Notes: generated by a model from the sequence alone, not told the origin. Shown: positions 15,733 through 29,559, numbered from the stretch's first letter. The stretch is DNA of 64,000 bases from Heterocephalus glaber (GCF_000247695.1 NW_004624730.1:32644276-32708275); one strand, 5' to 3'. Numbers and translations: made by a program.

Positions 15733-15848
15733 AGAATAGTACTAAACTGGAGCTGGGGATTTAGCTCAGTGGTTCCGCCGCCTACCTCGCAAGCGCAAGG
15801 ACCTGAGTTCGATCCCAGGTACCAAAAAAAAAAAAAGAATAGTACTAA
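15733..15848 (+). mobile_element. ID SINE with perfect 13-bp target-site duplication
   Basis: A full ID unit (GGGGATTTAGCTCAGTGG to GAGTTCGATCCC, then a poly(A) tail) is flanked by AGAATAGTACTAA at 15733-15745 and 15836-15848. Confidence 0.95.
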
Positions 15849-16014
15849 CCTATAATACAGAATGGGGGTAATTAGAACTAAGTCCATCTTTGGTGTGTTT
15901 TAAATAGTCTCTTAATTTTATTAACTGATAAAATTTAAGAAGATGTGTTGTTTGGCAAAAATTTTGAAGATGCTGGCTTTAATATTTTCCCCCCAAATCT
16001 TTTATGTAATATAG

Positions 16015-16137
<123 letters not shown>

Positions 16138-16719
16138 TGATATGTTCTTTCAGAAGAGGGCTCCCAGAAAAATGTCAAAAAATGCAGTGTCCTCTTTTGA
16201 TTAAGAACCTTTAAAAGCATCTAATTATATTATCCTGAAAACATGGGTCAGGAAATTAAAGAAATTTAATTGCTTTTCATTACGGTGTTCTTCAACGTAC
16301 CTATTTCTTTAGTTCCTTCTTATTTCATTCTCCCCTCCAACTTGTTTGTGGACAGTGTTCTTAAAAACACCTTATCTCAAGTAACCCACAGCTTCTTCCC
16401 GCCTACTTTCTGTCTTACTTTTTATCCAAGATTTTCTTCTGCTTCAGCCCCATCTTTTTCTGTTAGTTGAGCATCCCATTCATTTTCTAAACTAGTGCAT
16501 ATAACACTTTCTTAACCCTGCAGTTGCCAAATAGGAGATCCTAGAAATCGCTCTCACAAGTGCCTTTAAATGCTCTTAATCTTTGCTTATGAGTGACATT
16601 TGTATTTAACATTAACTATTAGTTTATTTATCAATTATATGGATGCATCTAACACATTAATCAGCATGTATGGTGTGCACTTAAATCTACAGAACTGCTG
16701 ATGTTCTCCTTTCCCCCTG

Positions 16720-17060
16720 ATTCTTCCAGCCCCTGGAGAACAGGTGTTATTCCTTTTACATAAAATTCTCAATCCCCAATACATAGAAAGTTCTCAGTTA
16801 AAATTGAATAAATGAAGGAAAGAATGAATGAACAAGTGAATACCAGATATACTAACTTGATTTTGGAGTTGACACAATAAATTGCCAAAGAGATGCTGAA
16901 ATTTTTCATGCACTCCTTTATTCTTTCATTCATCCATTTGTTTTTTTCACTAATTCATTTATTTAATTTCTATTCTGGAATACTAAGTCCAGATGTTTTT
17001 AAGCCCTGGGAAAATCAGAAGTGAACAATAGCAGAAAGTAGACAAGACGTGATGTAGTAA
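16720..17060. repeat. two L2 fragments
   Basis: At 16720-16830 GAGAACAGGTGTTATTCC, then CAATACATAGAAAG and GAATAAATGAAGG, resemble the sense L2 3' end. At 16915-17050 TTTCATTCATCCATTTG and AAGCCCTGGGAAAATC resemble its antisense. Both are diverged. Confidence 0.5.
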
Positions 17061-17600
17061 ACTATACACCAAGGAGGAAAATGTACCAAGAAAGCTAAAA
17101 AGTACAACATACAATGGGGTTGTTTAATAATAAGACTATTCTGTTCTAATAAACCAAGTACAGGTTGGACAAAATTACTAATGTAATTGTCAGTACATTC
17201 CAGTCCTTACTCAACTTCCAGAACTCCTGCAGCAGTGACGTGTCCTTCAAACACAGGCTGGCTCTTTCTGGTTTTTGGATTTATGTTTAGTAAATGTTGC
17301 ACTGTCTAGGACAGCAAATATCAGTGCATGTTTACTGTCTGGGCAAGAACACATATACAATTCTCATATGATATGGTATGATCAATTATTAAATCTTGTC
17401 TCTAGAAAGCCACAAGAAGTTATCAAGAATATGCTGGGTAAATTTATCATCTGAGATATTTCTTATAAATCTGAATGTTTTATATATATATATCACATAC
17501 ATATGAATAATTGGTAGCCCTGTAAAACATCTACAGACAGATATGGCTAAATAGTTTTTCTGAAATGACTAAAATGACCTACACTTGTAAGATACAGAAA

Positions 17601-17713
17601 AAAATTTTATTTTATTCTTTTTTGCTACCGGGGATTGAACTCGGGTCCTTGCGCTTGCAAGGCAGGCACCAGAACCACTGAGCTAAATCCCTGGCCCCTA
17701 AAATTTTATTTTA
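17601..17713 (-). mobile_element. ID SINE (antisense) with perfect 14-bp target-site duplication
   Basis: An antisense ID (GATTGAACTCGGGTCC to CACTGAGCTAAATCCC) at 17615-17699 is preceded by its T tail. It is flanked by AAAATTTTATTTTA at 17601-17614 and 17700-17713. Confidence 0.93.
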
Positions 17714-18044
17714 AAAGTAGCTGTTGAGCTATTGCTTGGTGTTCTCTTCTGAAATTAATACAGTCTCAGTTTTATAATCATATTATAGTCTAGTTTACAT
17801 TATTCATTCCTTGTCCTTATATGTGTTGATTTTTTTCTGAGTCTTCTCTTTAGGATAGATAATCAAAAGCCAAAATGTGTACATTTTAATGAAGGTTTGG
17901 TCAATGATATGAATACTTTAGTAGTACATTTTCAGTCCTTTCCATGACCTTCTGAAAGGCACAAGTATATAATAACTTCTCAGGTCTTTCTACAGTACAG
18001 TGCTAACTTTTCTTCTTTCTTCACACTCTGGCTCTGTACTGAAT

Positions 18045-18205
18045 GCAAAGGTTAAAAAAGCTAGCTGCATATTGGAATCACTTGGGGAACAATAAAAAAA
18101 ATAAAACTAATGCCCCACCTCAGCCACCCTAGATTATGATATATTTCCTCTAAGTACATACCACTCTCCAATTAGGAATCCCAGAATTTGTGTTAGTTCC
18201 TTTTA
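18045..18205 (+). repeat. possible hAT/MER5-type fossil
   Basis: AGCTGCATATTGGAATCACTTGGGGAAC, then AATGCCCCACCTC, resembles the MER5 order (CATCAGAATCACCTGG, then GCCCCACCCC). It is diverged, so the assignment is tentative. Confidence 0.4.
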
Positions 18206-18949
18206 ATATCATTTGGTTCATTATTTATTTTATGGAACTTTGCACAAGATAATGCCTTTTACCAGAGTAGTCAGAAAGACTTTGACTGTGATTGCATCAA
18301 ATAGTTAGGCCTGAGCTTATAGAATATAGTGTAATACAGTTCTCTTATTTGATTGTACTTTCTTGCACTGAATGTTTCTGACTTATTTTGCATCTGCTTA
18401 ATAGTAACAAAGTCCCTATGTTGTTTGTTTTTCCCTTTTTTTTACATAGCATCATGTTTAAGTTCTCACTCTGTATATTCAAACAAACAATACCTATTGC
18501 TTCTAATATGTTCCCATAGCCTGCAGTTACACCTCAGAGAATCAGATTTTTTAATTCTCAAGATCTTTAGTCCTAAGGTCTTGTTGGAAAAATACATGTT
18601 CCATACCCAAAATTGAAGGGACAGAGTTGAGACTATTGACTCCTATAGGGTTGTATTGTAGGGTACTTCAGAGAAATGATAATAAACTAAATTTTCAAGA
18701 TACAATTCAGTTAGCCACACAGTAAGCTTCTAGACATTTTCTTTTCCCACTACATATATTCTCACTGGACAAACTTATAGCTTCTTGACACCTCCTACCA
18801 TTGTTATCACAACTAAATATTTATATCTGGCCTATTCATCTGCTGAGTTCTAGAACTAAATGTCTAGCTGATTTTTAGTACTGTATGTCTCCGTGATCCT
18901 ACACAGTATTTGTCACTTAAGCAAAAGTTAACAATATTTTCTCCCTATG

Positions 18950-19640
18950 TCTGCCTCTTTCCTAAAAACCTCATCTTATTACTGCCAAGACAAAAACCAG
19001 GGAATCATTTTAATTATCCTCCACTGACCTCTTTCATCTACATTAATACATAATTCAAATCTCCATCCACAGCAAAGGTCTGCATTTACTAGCTTCTGGT
19101 TAAACAGTTCATAGCAATGGAGGGAATTGTCCCCATCTCATCTTCCCCAGCATTGCTTCCTTTGTTGAAACATTTCTCGTTGATCACCAGTTACTCTCAC
19201 ATTTACAGTTTATCATCACAATACTGTCCCAGAGATATTTTCAAAAGCATAGATTGGGTCATGTTATTTCCTGATGAAAACTCAGTGGATCCCTGTGGTC
19301 TGTGCTTTTTTTTTTTTTTTTGTAGCTCATGAAGAGCAAACCTTTGATAAAAGAAGTCCTGGTCTCTATCCTTCCCACTAGCTCTCCAGAGTTCCTTCAG
19401 ATGTACCCTACCTGCCACCATTGTCCGGAGCTCCAGCCATCTGAATTACCTCCCAATCATTCCTGTTCTTCCCCTTCTTTCTCTCTTTCTAACCGTAGAC
19501 CATCCTTTCTCCCCTTGTTTAAATAACAGAAAGCTCCACATTTTCCCTCAATTTAAATTTAACTTTACCTCTTTACTCATGGACCCCTGTATGTGTGTCT
19601 CTTCACCTATGACTGAATTACATCTCACACATTTTAGTCA
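18950..19640 (+). repeat. L2 LINE fragment
   Basis: GATTGGGTCATGTTATTTCC, then AAAACTCAGTGGATCCC, CCTACCTGCCACC and later CCAGCCATCTG, follow the L2 3' ORF region (ATCATGTCACTCCCCTGCTT, CCTCCAGTGGCTCCCC) in the same order. An inserted run of T residues lies at about 19307. Confidence 0.6.
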
Positions 19641-20464
19641 AAGCGCAAGTGTTTTTTAATAATGGGTAAATCCTTGTTGAAAGAAGAAACTGTGTATTTC
19701 TGACATTAGAGGTTGAACACTGGTGAGCAGAATATAGACCCTTCATAAATGTTCCTGGAGGAAACAATGATAAAATAGTCAGTTTGTAATAATGCTGGTA
19801 GTTAACTCAGCTGCTGCAGTAAAGGTGGTTATCTTTGCTGCTTTCTCTTTAACAAATTAAAAAAAAATGAAATCAGGAAACCTACATGTGATACATCCAA
19901 GTTAATTATTTGGCTAAAAGAGTCTGCTTTCCTTTCATCTTGTGAGCAGCTGGTACAAAGGACAGAGATTTAAATTTTAAAAATTTATATGGTTTCTGAG
20001 TTCTTAGTGTATTTTTCTAAAGTTATCTCAAATATTATATTTTCTAGGGATTTGATGCCAGTTGGTAAAGAATTTCAAACATGTCATGTTTTCACATAAA
20101 AATAGTGCTGTTTTAGTAATATAATAAAATCACTGGCAAAATTATTTAGGGATATATCTTAAAATTATTTACTTATAGTAACATGATTATTCTCTTAGAA
20201 TTTATGGAGTAAATATTAACCTCTATCAAAAAGAATATGTTCAAGAACAAAACAAATGAATCCTTTTTGTTATTTTTGGACCTGGTTTTGTATTAATTTC
20301 TCAGGAAAATCTTCCTGTGATAAAATGGTGACTGGTAGTGCCAGTATTTGTAAATCTTGACTGTTGAGCGTGGAGTACTTTTCCTGAACTACAAAAACTT
20401 TTCTCACTGCTGCACCTTTCTTACTGTTATGCATCCAAATAAAAACACATTGCTGAGATGGAAT

Positions 20465-20610
20465 ACAACTGAGTAAATATTTATTGAATGGCTACCATGT
20501 GCAAAGTGTTGTGCTAAACACAGTAGAGTATAAAAAGGTGATTAGGATGATGCCACTCAATTAGGCACCTACAATCTACTAAAAGAGGCAAGTGACTAAA
20601 ACTTAAATCC
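20465..20610 (-). repeat. L2 3'-end fragment
   Basis: AAATATTTATTGAATGGCTAC, then CATGTGCAAAGTGTTGTGCTA, matches the antisense L2 3' end. Confidence 0.7.
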
Positions 20611-20761
20611 AAGGAGCCAAAAAAACACAGGTTTGTTGAGTGTTATTAGAAGGAAACAAAATGATAGCACAGTACTTTCTTTTAAAAACCACTTAATCCT
20701 TTATTTATTAGTAAAACATTCTCTGGAAACAATATGTCAGCATTTAATTTGATATTGAGGT

Positions 20762-20885
20762 GCCAGGCATAATGTTGCACTCAGGAGGCTGAGGCAGGAA
20801 GGTCACCATAAATTTGAGGGCAGCCTGGGCTACATAGTGAGTTTAAGTCCAGTCTGAACTACATAGCAAAACCCTGTCTAAAATT
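20762..20885 (+). mobile_element. B1 SINE
   Basis: Starts GCCAGGCATAATG and contains AGGAGGCTGAGGCAGG, GGCAGCCTGGGCTACATAG and AGCAAAACCCTGTCT. This is a 7SL-derived B1 of the non-murine rodent form. Confidence 0.92.
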
Positions 20886-22214
20886 TTTAAAAATTGAGAT
20901 GAACAGAGAATTCTCTAAAAACAAACAAAAATAGTTGACTCATGTTTTCTTAGTTGCTTCAAGTCTAATATGTTTTCTAATATGGGATACCTGGTGAAAA
21001 AGCCCAGAAATCAGTGGGACCCTGATGCTGGAACTCAAGAGCTGTGGCTCTGAGTGTCTTCTGGAAAGGTCAGCACCACCAAAAATGGCAAGGAGATTGG
21101 CACCCTAAGGACTGAAACCATAGCTTTGCCCATGTGATGAGTCACCAGTACTCTTTTAGTGTCCGTGTGCCACCTGTTACCACCTCTAGCCTTTCTAAAC
21201 TGTGTGGTTTCCTTAGTAACAAAAGGCACAGGCTGCCCTACACTATAATGTGTCGAAGGTTATTTCCAGCCCTAAATTCTGTGGCCCTTGCTGTGAAGTT
21301 TTGAAAACACCTTGGCTTCTTCACACCCAGTGACCCAAGAAGAAAAGGGTAGATTCCTGAGAGAAAGGCAAGTGCCTCTCTTCTTTCTAAACTGTCCTTT
21401 CTGTTTTGTCCTTTTCACCGATGTTTGTATAACCAGACTTCCTATTGAAGTCCTGCATCGTTCAACTTGGATAAATGAAAAATAGTTATGCAGAACTTGG
21501 GGAAAATGATGCCACAGAGTTAGAGAATGTATAGAATCTGTCCAGGGTGGGTGTGCAGAGTTCTGGAGACTTGAGACAGAAATCAGTCTCCACAAATGTA
21601 AAGCGGAAAGACATATTTAAAAGATTAACTCAGACTCAGCCAGAAAAACTGACTAAAAGATAGCTAGACTACATTGGACAAATCACCCATTTCCCATAGC
21701 AGTATCAGCCATGGCCTGCTCGTGTTCCTCATATGCTGTCATAGATTGAAAGTTTAGATTTGCACCTTTTATTCTCCCTTTAAGCCAACAAAGTTTTGAA
21801 GTGTGTTTTGGGGATGTAGCAAAACATTGTATGTGCAGAAACAGTTCTACTTTGTAATTAGTACCCAGGAAAGAGTTTTGTTTTGTTCTCAGTGTGGATA
21901 GACAATACAGAGAGGGAAGCTGAATAACTTAAGGGCTAAAGTTTTAGATAGTGTTTTTTATTATTTGTAAGGCCTTTAAAGGCACAAACAACATAATCGA
22001 AAGGTCCTAACATTCCATTTAAGCTAGGAGGACTTTTCACAAGAATTCTGGTGGTCCTAATTCCAGTTAATCTCTTGGGTGAACCATGCTCAGGTGACTC
22101 GCAGTTCCAGTTGCCACCGCCCTCTACAGTCAACTGAATAGCAGTGCCCTCCACCTTCCCAGGGTTCCAGATGAGCTAGGTCAGCCCTCAAGGACATGGA
22201 GAACCCATTGATAT

Positions 22215-22335
22215 GCCATGACCCAGATATTTGTTCAGTGCCTACCATGTTCCCAAATGTCCTAAACCTTAGGGATTCAATTAAGAACAAACCATGGAAC
22301 ACCACTGCCTTCATGGGGTTATCACATAAGAAGAT
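22215..22335 (-). repeat. L2 3'-end fragment
   Basis: TTTGTTCAGTGCCTACCATG, then AAGAACAAACCATGG and GCCTTCATGGGGTT, resembles the antisense L2 3' end. Confidence 0.5.
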
Positions 22336-23274
22336 AGACAATAGCCTCTTGACAAGTTAAGTGTTATGGATTATAGGGGCTGGAAGACATTTTAATTCTT
22401 TCTTACAAGTTTTCAGGATTACTTTATGTCAAGAAAAGAAGTCACCAAAAGAAAATTCTGACAGAAATGATCAATCCCCCACGTATCCGAAATTGAAAGT
22501 TTCCCTGAATTTGGCTTCCCATTTATGTGTGTGTACACATATAAAAGTTCTCAAAAACTAAAATGATTGTGCCTTATTTTCTGACTTTGAATTGTGCAAA
22601 AATAGCTAATAGTGTCTAGGAAGAAAGTCTGGCTAGGGAATTTCTATTACCCTTCATTAAAAGAGACATAGATTATTTTCACTTCTATCAGAATGAGGGC
22701 CTTGGTCTCAGACAGGTACAGGGGGTCACTGGGAATGTTTCACTTATGCTCAGAATGATTATGCAGGGATAATGAAGAGTTTAATAAAGTCTTTGAATGT
22801 ATTATGTTTTCTCCTTTAAATAACACATTTACCTCATGAAACAGTGAAAAGAGCCTGTGGTGTGGAATCAGGGTATGATAATGGAGGCAGTCAGCAGTTG
22901 GGGGAATGAGGAGACAGAAGTAGGATTCCTGCTTTGCCATTTATTAAGACCTAAGATTTTTTTCTTTGTATATGTGAGTTTATTGACTTTTGCATGGTTG
23001 TTGTACTGTGTGCTGTATAATGTGCCTGGTACATAACTTAGGTGCCCATTAAGCTGTTGTTTTCATCATCTGGTCATGATGGATCTTCTCATATGACTTC
23101 TGGGTAGTGTAAAACCCAGTATCCAAAACTTGTTAGGGTAATGGAGATACTATGTGTGAAAAAGTAGTAAAAAATTATTATCCTTATTTTAAAGAGATTT
23201 GCAAGAAAAATGGTATTAATCATTGTAATAAAATTTTATGCATGGTGCATATCAAGTTTAATAATGGGGAATTT

Positions 23275-23690
23275 CACAGGAAGATGAGCAAATTACTTAG
23301 TTACTTTCTCCTTGCTGGAACAAAATACCAGATAACCACAAGTTAAAAGAAGGATGATTTATTTCACCTCACCGTTTGTAGAGTTTTCAGTCTGTAGTTG
23401 GCTGGCTCCAAGGCAGGTGTTATAACATAAGCCATGGCAGAGAAGCAGTCCATGGTGTGGCAGATGGGAAGCAGCAAGCCTACTTTTCCTTTTATTTATT
23501 CCATTCAGGCTTATTGTTTGGTGCCACCCATACCCAAGGTGGGCCTTTCCATTATCCACACCCAGAACTCCGATAAACCAATCAGGGGACTAATTCAGTT
23601 ATCACACCCATGATCCAGTCACCTCCCAAAAGCCCCACCTATGAGTGCATGAAGCTTTGGGGGGACACCTAGATACAAGCCCCTTATATC
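23275..23690 (-). mobile_element. MaLR-type (ORR1/MT-like) solo LTR
   Basis: Read on the minus strand it has the rodent MaLR LTR order: CCCCCCAAAGCTTCATG, TTTTGGGAGGTGACTGGATCATGGG, CCTGATTGG, CCATGGACTGCTTCTCTGCCATGG, GTGAAATAAATCATCC and GGTATTTTGTTCCAGCAAGG. The late GAAATAAA would be the LTR poly(A) signal. No internal retroviral sequence is attached. Confidence 0.7.
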
Positions 23691-24475
23691 TAGGTCCCCT
23701 TGGTCTCTAGTTTATTCTTTCTCCAGGTATCTCACTGTGTTTATATCTCTTAGTTTAGAAACCATAAAGTGCCTCTGTTTTTATAACTGCAAATGGGATT
23801 ACCATCTACATTATAAAGATGATTAGAAAGATGCATGAAAACCTATAGCAAACACTGAAGTATTGATGACTGAACATCAATGAATGGAAAGTGCTACAGT
23901 GATTATTGTGACTACAAGATGAGAATTCTCCTTTCCATCCAGGGATATCTGAAGAAGCTACAGAAAAGCTATTATACTCCTGATTTCAAAAGAGTTGCTT
24001 AGAGACTACTAAATGCTAAGAAATTGAACTAGCAGGGAAAAGGCATTAACTTTTTTTTAAGTTTCAAAGTTACACAGGAGTGAAAGAGACATTTTATTCC
24101 AACTGCTTTTGCAATCCAATGGGTTTATTATATCCAAAAGACTATGGGACCTATTTCTGCTTTTCTTCTCTGCTATAAAAATGATGTCCATGTGCTTTTA
24201 TTTCATCACCATTCAGCTTCTTTAGAGTAATGAGATAGAAAAGAAACACCTGATCCCTCTCCTAAGTGTATTTGAGTTATAATTCCACCCTACATTTTTA
24301 GTTTGTCTTTGAAGGCCATGTAGCTTACAGTGGTCCTTCTGTGTTCTACTATAAAATAACCCCAAACATGAACAAGCTTGACAAAATTACATCTCAGAAA
24401 TTAAAAATAGAGTTTCTTACGTCCAGAGGTCCTATGTTTCACCACCACCTGCCCCCTTGCATCCCCCACCCCAAC

Positions 24476-24508
24476 TCACACTCACACACACACACACACA
24501 CACACACG
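24476..24508. repeat. (CA)n microsatellite
   Basis: About 15 CA units lie in a C-rich context within the large intron. Confidence 0.95.
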
Positions 24509-25358
24509 TATCCTTGGCCACAGGAAGAGAAATGGGATGACAGAGTATTTTTGCTTCTTCTCTGGGGAGGCTTTAGGCTTCTGGCCTTTGTACTTTAAGG
24601 ATGTCTTCTGGTAATCTATACTATCAGTTATTTCTGGAGCATATCAGCACCATTTGATTTTCTCTCCTTCATGCTTATTTTCTTTTCTCTGTACTACCTT
24701 CAGGGCCAAATTTGTTTTTATTTCATAAATGAAGAAGAATGTAAATCAAGAGAACTTAAAGAGTTTTCTTGACATCATCATTTTCTTTGCTATTAATTTA
24801 GCTTTTATATGAACATAGTGAGATACTTCATGATTGACTACAAATATTAGACACTGAGTCTGTAGCTATTATCTTTCACTTTTTAAAGATACAATGATTT
24901 AATCACAGTGTTTCCAGTTCTGCTCATTGCCAGGAAAAACTGACATGTACTTTTGAATCTGGATAATTCCCCATTGTGGTCTGAGGATACATCATGAAAG
25001 ATCTCAAGGAAGTAAATGCAGAGACTATCCACTAGTGCTGTGTAAATGGAACACCATAATTCTAGGAGTGTTCTATGCTCATAAATAGTTACCTGAAAGT
25101 ATAGTTTTCCTGAAGGTATAATTCACAGTTGACAGTTTAATATGTAAAATTCACTCCGCTGGAAAGTTACAAACATTAATCAAAATGCAATCTTAAGCTT
25201 CTAGATGTAACATAACAGAAGAGCAGAAAAGCCCTAAAATAAAAGGTATGACATTTATTTTTACAAAAGCAATAAACACACGATGGGTAATATAAAAACT
25301 TCATTCATCTATATCTTAGTTTTGAGGTCAGTTCTTGCTTAAAGGAATTAGTTTCATG

Positions 25359-25566
25359 TATAGTGGTGCCTCAGTTCACAAAAGCTTTTGTTTGCAAACA
25401 ATTTGGTTAACAAACTGATACATCTGGCAGAATTCTGTTTTTGTTTGCAAACTCTGCATTGGATTACAAACAGGACCATGGCCATCTTTCCCACACAAAC
25501 ACAAATGTGGATGTCTTTTCCAAAATTATAGAACAAATCAAGTTTGTGAACCGAGGTATCACTGTA
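25359..25566. mobile_element. TA-flanked MITE with 24-bp inverted repeats (mariner/Tigger-like)
   Basis: Positions 25359-25382 and the reverse complement of 25543-25566 match at 20 of 24 positions (TAYAGTGRTRCCTCRGTTCACAAA). Each end carries TA, the target dinucleotide of Tc1/mariner-class transposons. The element is about 208 bp with no transposase, and the motif TTTTGTTTGCAAAC occurs twice inside. I cannot name the family. Confidence 0.7.
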
Positions 25567-27624
25567 TCTGGTTCCTCCCCTCTATAATAACATTTAATTC
25601 AAAAACAATTTGACTTGGCATTTTTTCTATTTCATTATCAAAAATTTTCACCAATTCAGTGCCAAACAATTTGCAAGTATTGTCATTACCCATAAAAGTT
25701 CATGCAGAGTTCACTGACACTAAATCAGTAGTTCATAATTGATAAACTGAGCCCTAAAATTCACTGAGACCTGAAAAAATGTTAAATGAATTTTTATAAT
25801 GATTACAACTTTAATAAATATAAGCTGTTCATATATAATTTTGCAGCTATATTTGCTATCAGAGTGTTGAGGACACATCAGGAATACCGCTTCCGTTCAC
25901 ATAAGCAACAATATTTCCTCTAGGTAGTTTAAGTACATTTTCCATTTTGATTCTTTTGCCACATTCTTGGGATCATATTGGACCTGTGTCACAGTACCTG
26001 GTGACATCTAATCATGATTTTTATATAAACACTTTTCTTTATATTATGTGTTAGTCACAAAAATGAAATCCTCTTACTCTTTATAATTTCTGATCTCCCA
26101 ATTTAGTCTAACATCCCTGGATTTACAAAAACAGTACATGTTTTCTTTGTTAGTCACCACTGATATATAAACCACTGATATATAATTCATCCCATCCTGT
26201 TTAAAAATGCTTTTCTATACTTAAAACAACAGTGGTAAAGGAGAAATACACAGATCAACCATTCTTCCTCTCCAAGCTTTTTATCTTCCTAAAGAAATGT
26301 TCACAGAGTTGCTAACTGTATTTAAAAGAATTCCACATCCACCATTTAAAAACTTCCAATCATGTTATTGGAGACAAAACCCATAGTTAGAGTTTATGGA
26401 GCAGTTGCTAAATCTATGGCCTCTGGCAGTTGTTTTTAACAGATCAAAATAGTGCTTACATCTGCCATTCACAATAGTTGCTGACATTGTCACTAAAGTG
26501 ATGATTTGGATAGCTGACTTTGTGGTCCTCACCTGGCAAAACAGTTTCAAGAAACAGTCTTCATTTGTACTCTTTGTACTTATTAGTTTAGCCTTCTGTG
26601 AGAAGGATAATTGTCTCTCTAATTCATGCCCTGAAAGTTGAATAACTATAATGAAAACATTAGGTAATATATTATTGTCTTCAGTGTATACATATGTGCT
26701 GACATTTCAGACATTTGTCTGAAGTCAAGAAGTGTCCTTTCTCAATAAATATATGTTATAGTCTATTAAGATAAGAATATTTTTCCTGTTGCACAAAAGT
26801 GCCTAACGTATTATTATAGAGATGCATCTTTCATAACATCTGAGCACAAAAGTATAAGAAAATTAGCTCCTATCCTTCAGTGCTCCTATTGCCATTTAGT
26901 TATTTTTTCATTTTTGTCATATACATCTTTGTCATCTCTTCAAATAAACTAGAATCTTGCAGTCAGGTACTGTAATTTACAAAACCTCTAAATTCGATAC
27001 AGAGCCAAAGTCATTGTGTAAACAGAGAAAATGATGTCTCTTTAAGACTACCTGGGTTTCACTTTAGAGTCATACAAAATATACCTCTCTTCAATTAGTT
27101 AGGATGTTGCATTTTTTAAAAATAATTTTAAAGAGCAACAATCAAAGGTTTTTTGCTCTAAGATTTCTTAGTTCCCCAAAAAAGACTTTGTAAACTAGAA
27201 ATTACAAAATTTTTAAAGATACTTGAATCTGAAGTTTTAATGACCTGTTTTTTAATTTTTTGTCAACTGCTCCAGAATTATTGGGATAGTTATTCAGTAT
27301 AAAAAACATAAACCTAACATATTTTAATATAATCCTAACCCACTGCAGTTCCTGAAGAGATACACTAGTATAAGTTTTACACTGAGAGATGCCTCCATAA
27401 AAATTTATGCAAATGAAATAACAAATTCTAGACCATTGTATATGTGATTTTTCAAGAAACAATTTCAAATGAGCTTTCATCTAATAAGCTAATTTTAATT
27501 TGATAAATATATTTCAAATGGAAAGTTAAAATTCATCTAGGAGTAGTAATACTTTTATTGTGGGTGAGTGCATTGAGTCAAACAATGAAGTATCTCTTTA
27601 AAAATGTTCTTATGTTTTCCATAG

Positions 27625-27683
27625 GTGGATAAGCGGAGCAGCCGTAGTCAATGCATTTTATTCTTCAGGCAGAAATCAGATAG
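27625..27683 (+). CDS. MME: neprilysin (MME) coding exon, residues 534-554 (both ends split)
   Basis: A 59-bp exon that begins with the third base of E534 and ends with the first base of V554; acceptor TTCCATAG, donor G|GTAAGG. It encodes WISGAAVVNAFYSSGRNQI. N543 and A544 (the NAFY motif) are the conserved substrate-backbone binding residues of M13 peptidases. The exon is very short and is flanked by introns of 11.5 and 5.7 kb. Confidence 0.97.
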
Positions 27684-29069
27684 GTAAGGTATATTTCTAA
27701 ATAATTCTTTAATATTTTTCAATTGTTCCCAACTCATAATGTATAGTGTGACCAGTTTATAATATAAAACAAAACTTCAGCTGAGGCTGAGTTATTGATT
27801 TATTAAATATATTTCATGTACATGTTTTCACTATAATGGAAAAATTTAAATTAGCACAAATCATATTAAATAGTTTTGTTTCTTTTACAATATTCTCATT
27901 TATAGCTAAAATGGTTTCTCTTATTTCTAAGTAGTTTATTTCTAATTACTTTTAAAAGTCCTTCATATATTTCTATAAAATAATATTGACTTTCAGACTT
28001 AACTAAGCATCAGCATTTTAAAATAGTTCAAGCTTCTAAGAGCAAAATTTTTGTAGACCTGAGTCTCCTGGTAATTATGTGTGCTGACTGGTAAAGATGG
28101 CCCCATTCTATAGCATCTTCATTCCAAAACCCACCAAAGAGTTCAGAAATTTGAAAACTCAATTGTATTAAATTGAATCATGTAAAGTTATGGATTAAAA
28201 AAGTAAAAATGTGGATGTTCACTGATAGTGACATCTCAGAAATATGCATAAAATCAATACATGAATGAGTGATACAAGGAATAACTGAATTACTTCATAT
28301 AACAAAGATTTATATTCTTTTCCTCTGGATTAGGCTTGGATATCTTTAAACTCTCCATTGTTACAAACCTCTTCTTTCAAAAGGAATGTATAACAATATC
28401 CCACTGATTCAGTACTGTGAGAGATATATTAAATATACAGTAGACTCTGACTTCTCCAGGGTTACTCAGACTCCCCTTTTATTTCTAAGTGTGGTCCAGA
28501 ATCAGGAGGGATAGTAATTCCACTATTGTTATAAACTACTCATTTTATATCTCAGGGTCTCATCTTTTTGGAATTCTCTCATGAATTTGATTATTAATTA
28601 TGAAATTTTTTCAAAATATTCATCATTGATTAAAAAACAAACTTATATATCTTTTTTATTTTAAAGCTTGATTACACCTTTCTTTTTTGCTTTTAGTCAG
28701 GAAGAGATGATTAAGAAGTTGTTTACATTTTCTTCTAGTATTTTTATGTTTTCCATTTTTGGAGTATATTTTCATTAGTCCAGAATTTATTTTGATACAT
28801 GATATGAAAATAAATTATACAGTCAAAAATGTTATCTTTATATCACAAAAATAAGATGTGTGCACCTAAGTTAAAATCAGTTAGCTCGAAGTCTAAACTA
28901 ATATGTTTTCCAGACAAGAAAATAGCTTTCTAAACCTAGATGAAACCTGCTTATGATCAACTTTTCAGAACCCAGGCAATCAGTCCTGTGTAATATATTT
29001 CTAGAAAACAGTCACAAGCTTTTTTCTTAGAAATACCTTTATGTTTGGAATATCTCTCTTTTTAAAATT

Positions 29070-29152
29070 AAATATGATTCTGGGGCTTGAACCCAGTGAC
29101 AGATGCATGCTAACCACACACTCTACCTCTGAGACATAACCCCAGCCCTTGG
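29070..29152 (-). mobile_element. ID-like SINE (antisense, diverged)
   Basis: TGGGGCTTGAACCCAG, then CACTCTACCTCTGAG and CCCCAGCCC, is the reverse of an ID/dID unit. Confidence 0.7.
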
Positions 29153-29439
29153 AGACCTCTAATATTCAGTAATTCTGTTGTTATAAGATTCAGTTCATTC
29201 TATCCAGAAACCCAGTCATCTTAACTAAACTTAGTGCAATCCCAAAGTAAAGTAGGCAATTAGACCCATATTTTTGCATCAGGGCAGACTGAGGAATATA
29301 CCTTCATTTCAGTCCACCTCAGGGAGGTCCCTGGATCCTATCAGACAAGTGCTGATTCATCCTCGAGGGAAGGGGCCAGGAAGATCTTCCATTATAACAT
29401 GTTCATAACTTCAGCCCTTCTCCAGGGCCTGTTAAACAG

Positions 29440-29559
29440 GAACTAGCATCCCAGCCTGTTGGTACATACCTGTAATTACGGCATTTTGTGAGACTGAGGC
29501 AAGAGAATTGCAAGTTCATGTCCTACCTGGGCAACTAGCAAGACACTGTCACAAAAGTT

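Larger units (their letters stand above)
14635..16014 (+). other. MME: MME intron (1.4 kb)
   Basis: It holds a MIR fossil and one young-looking ID SINE. Nothing was recognised at 14635-15410. Confidence 0.8.

Noticed and set aside
15746..15835. tRNA-like gene with A and B boxes
   Set aside because: It is an ID SINE: A-tailed, target-duplicated and repeated many times in the window, without a cloverleaf 3' half.
21272..21595. 107-codon ORF, minus strand
   Set aside because: Low-complexity composition, no recognisable domain, lies in an MME intron and lacks any splice or homology support.
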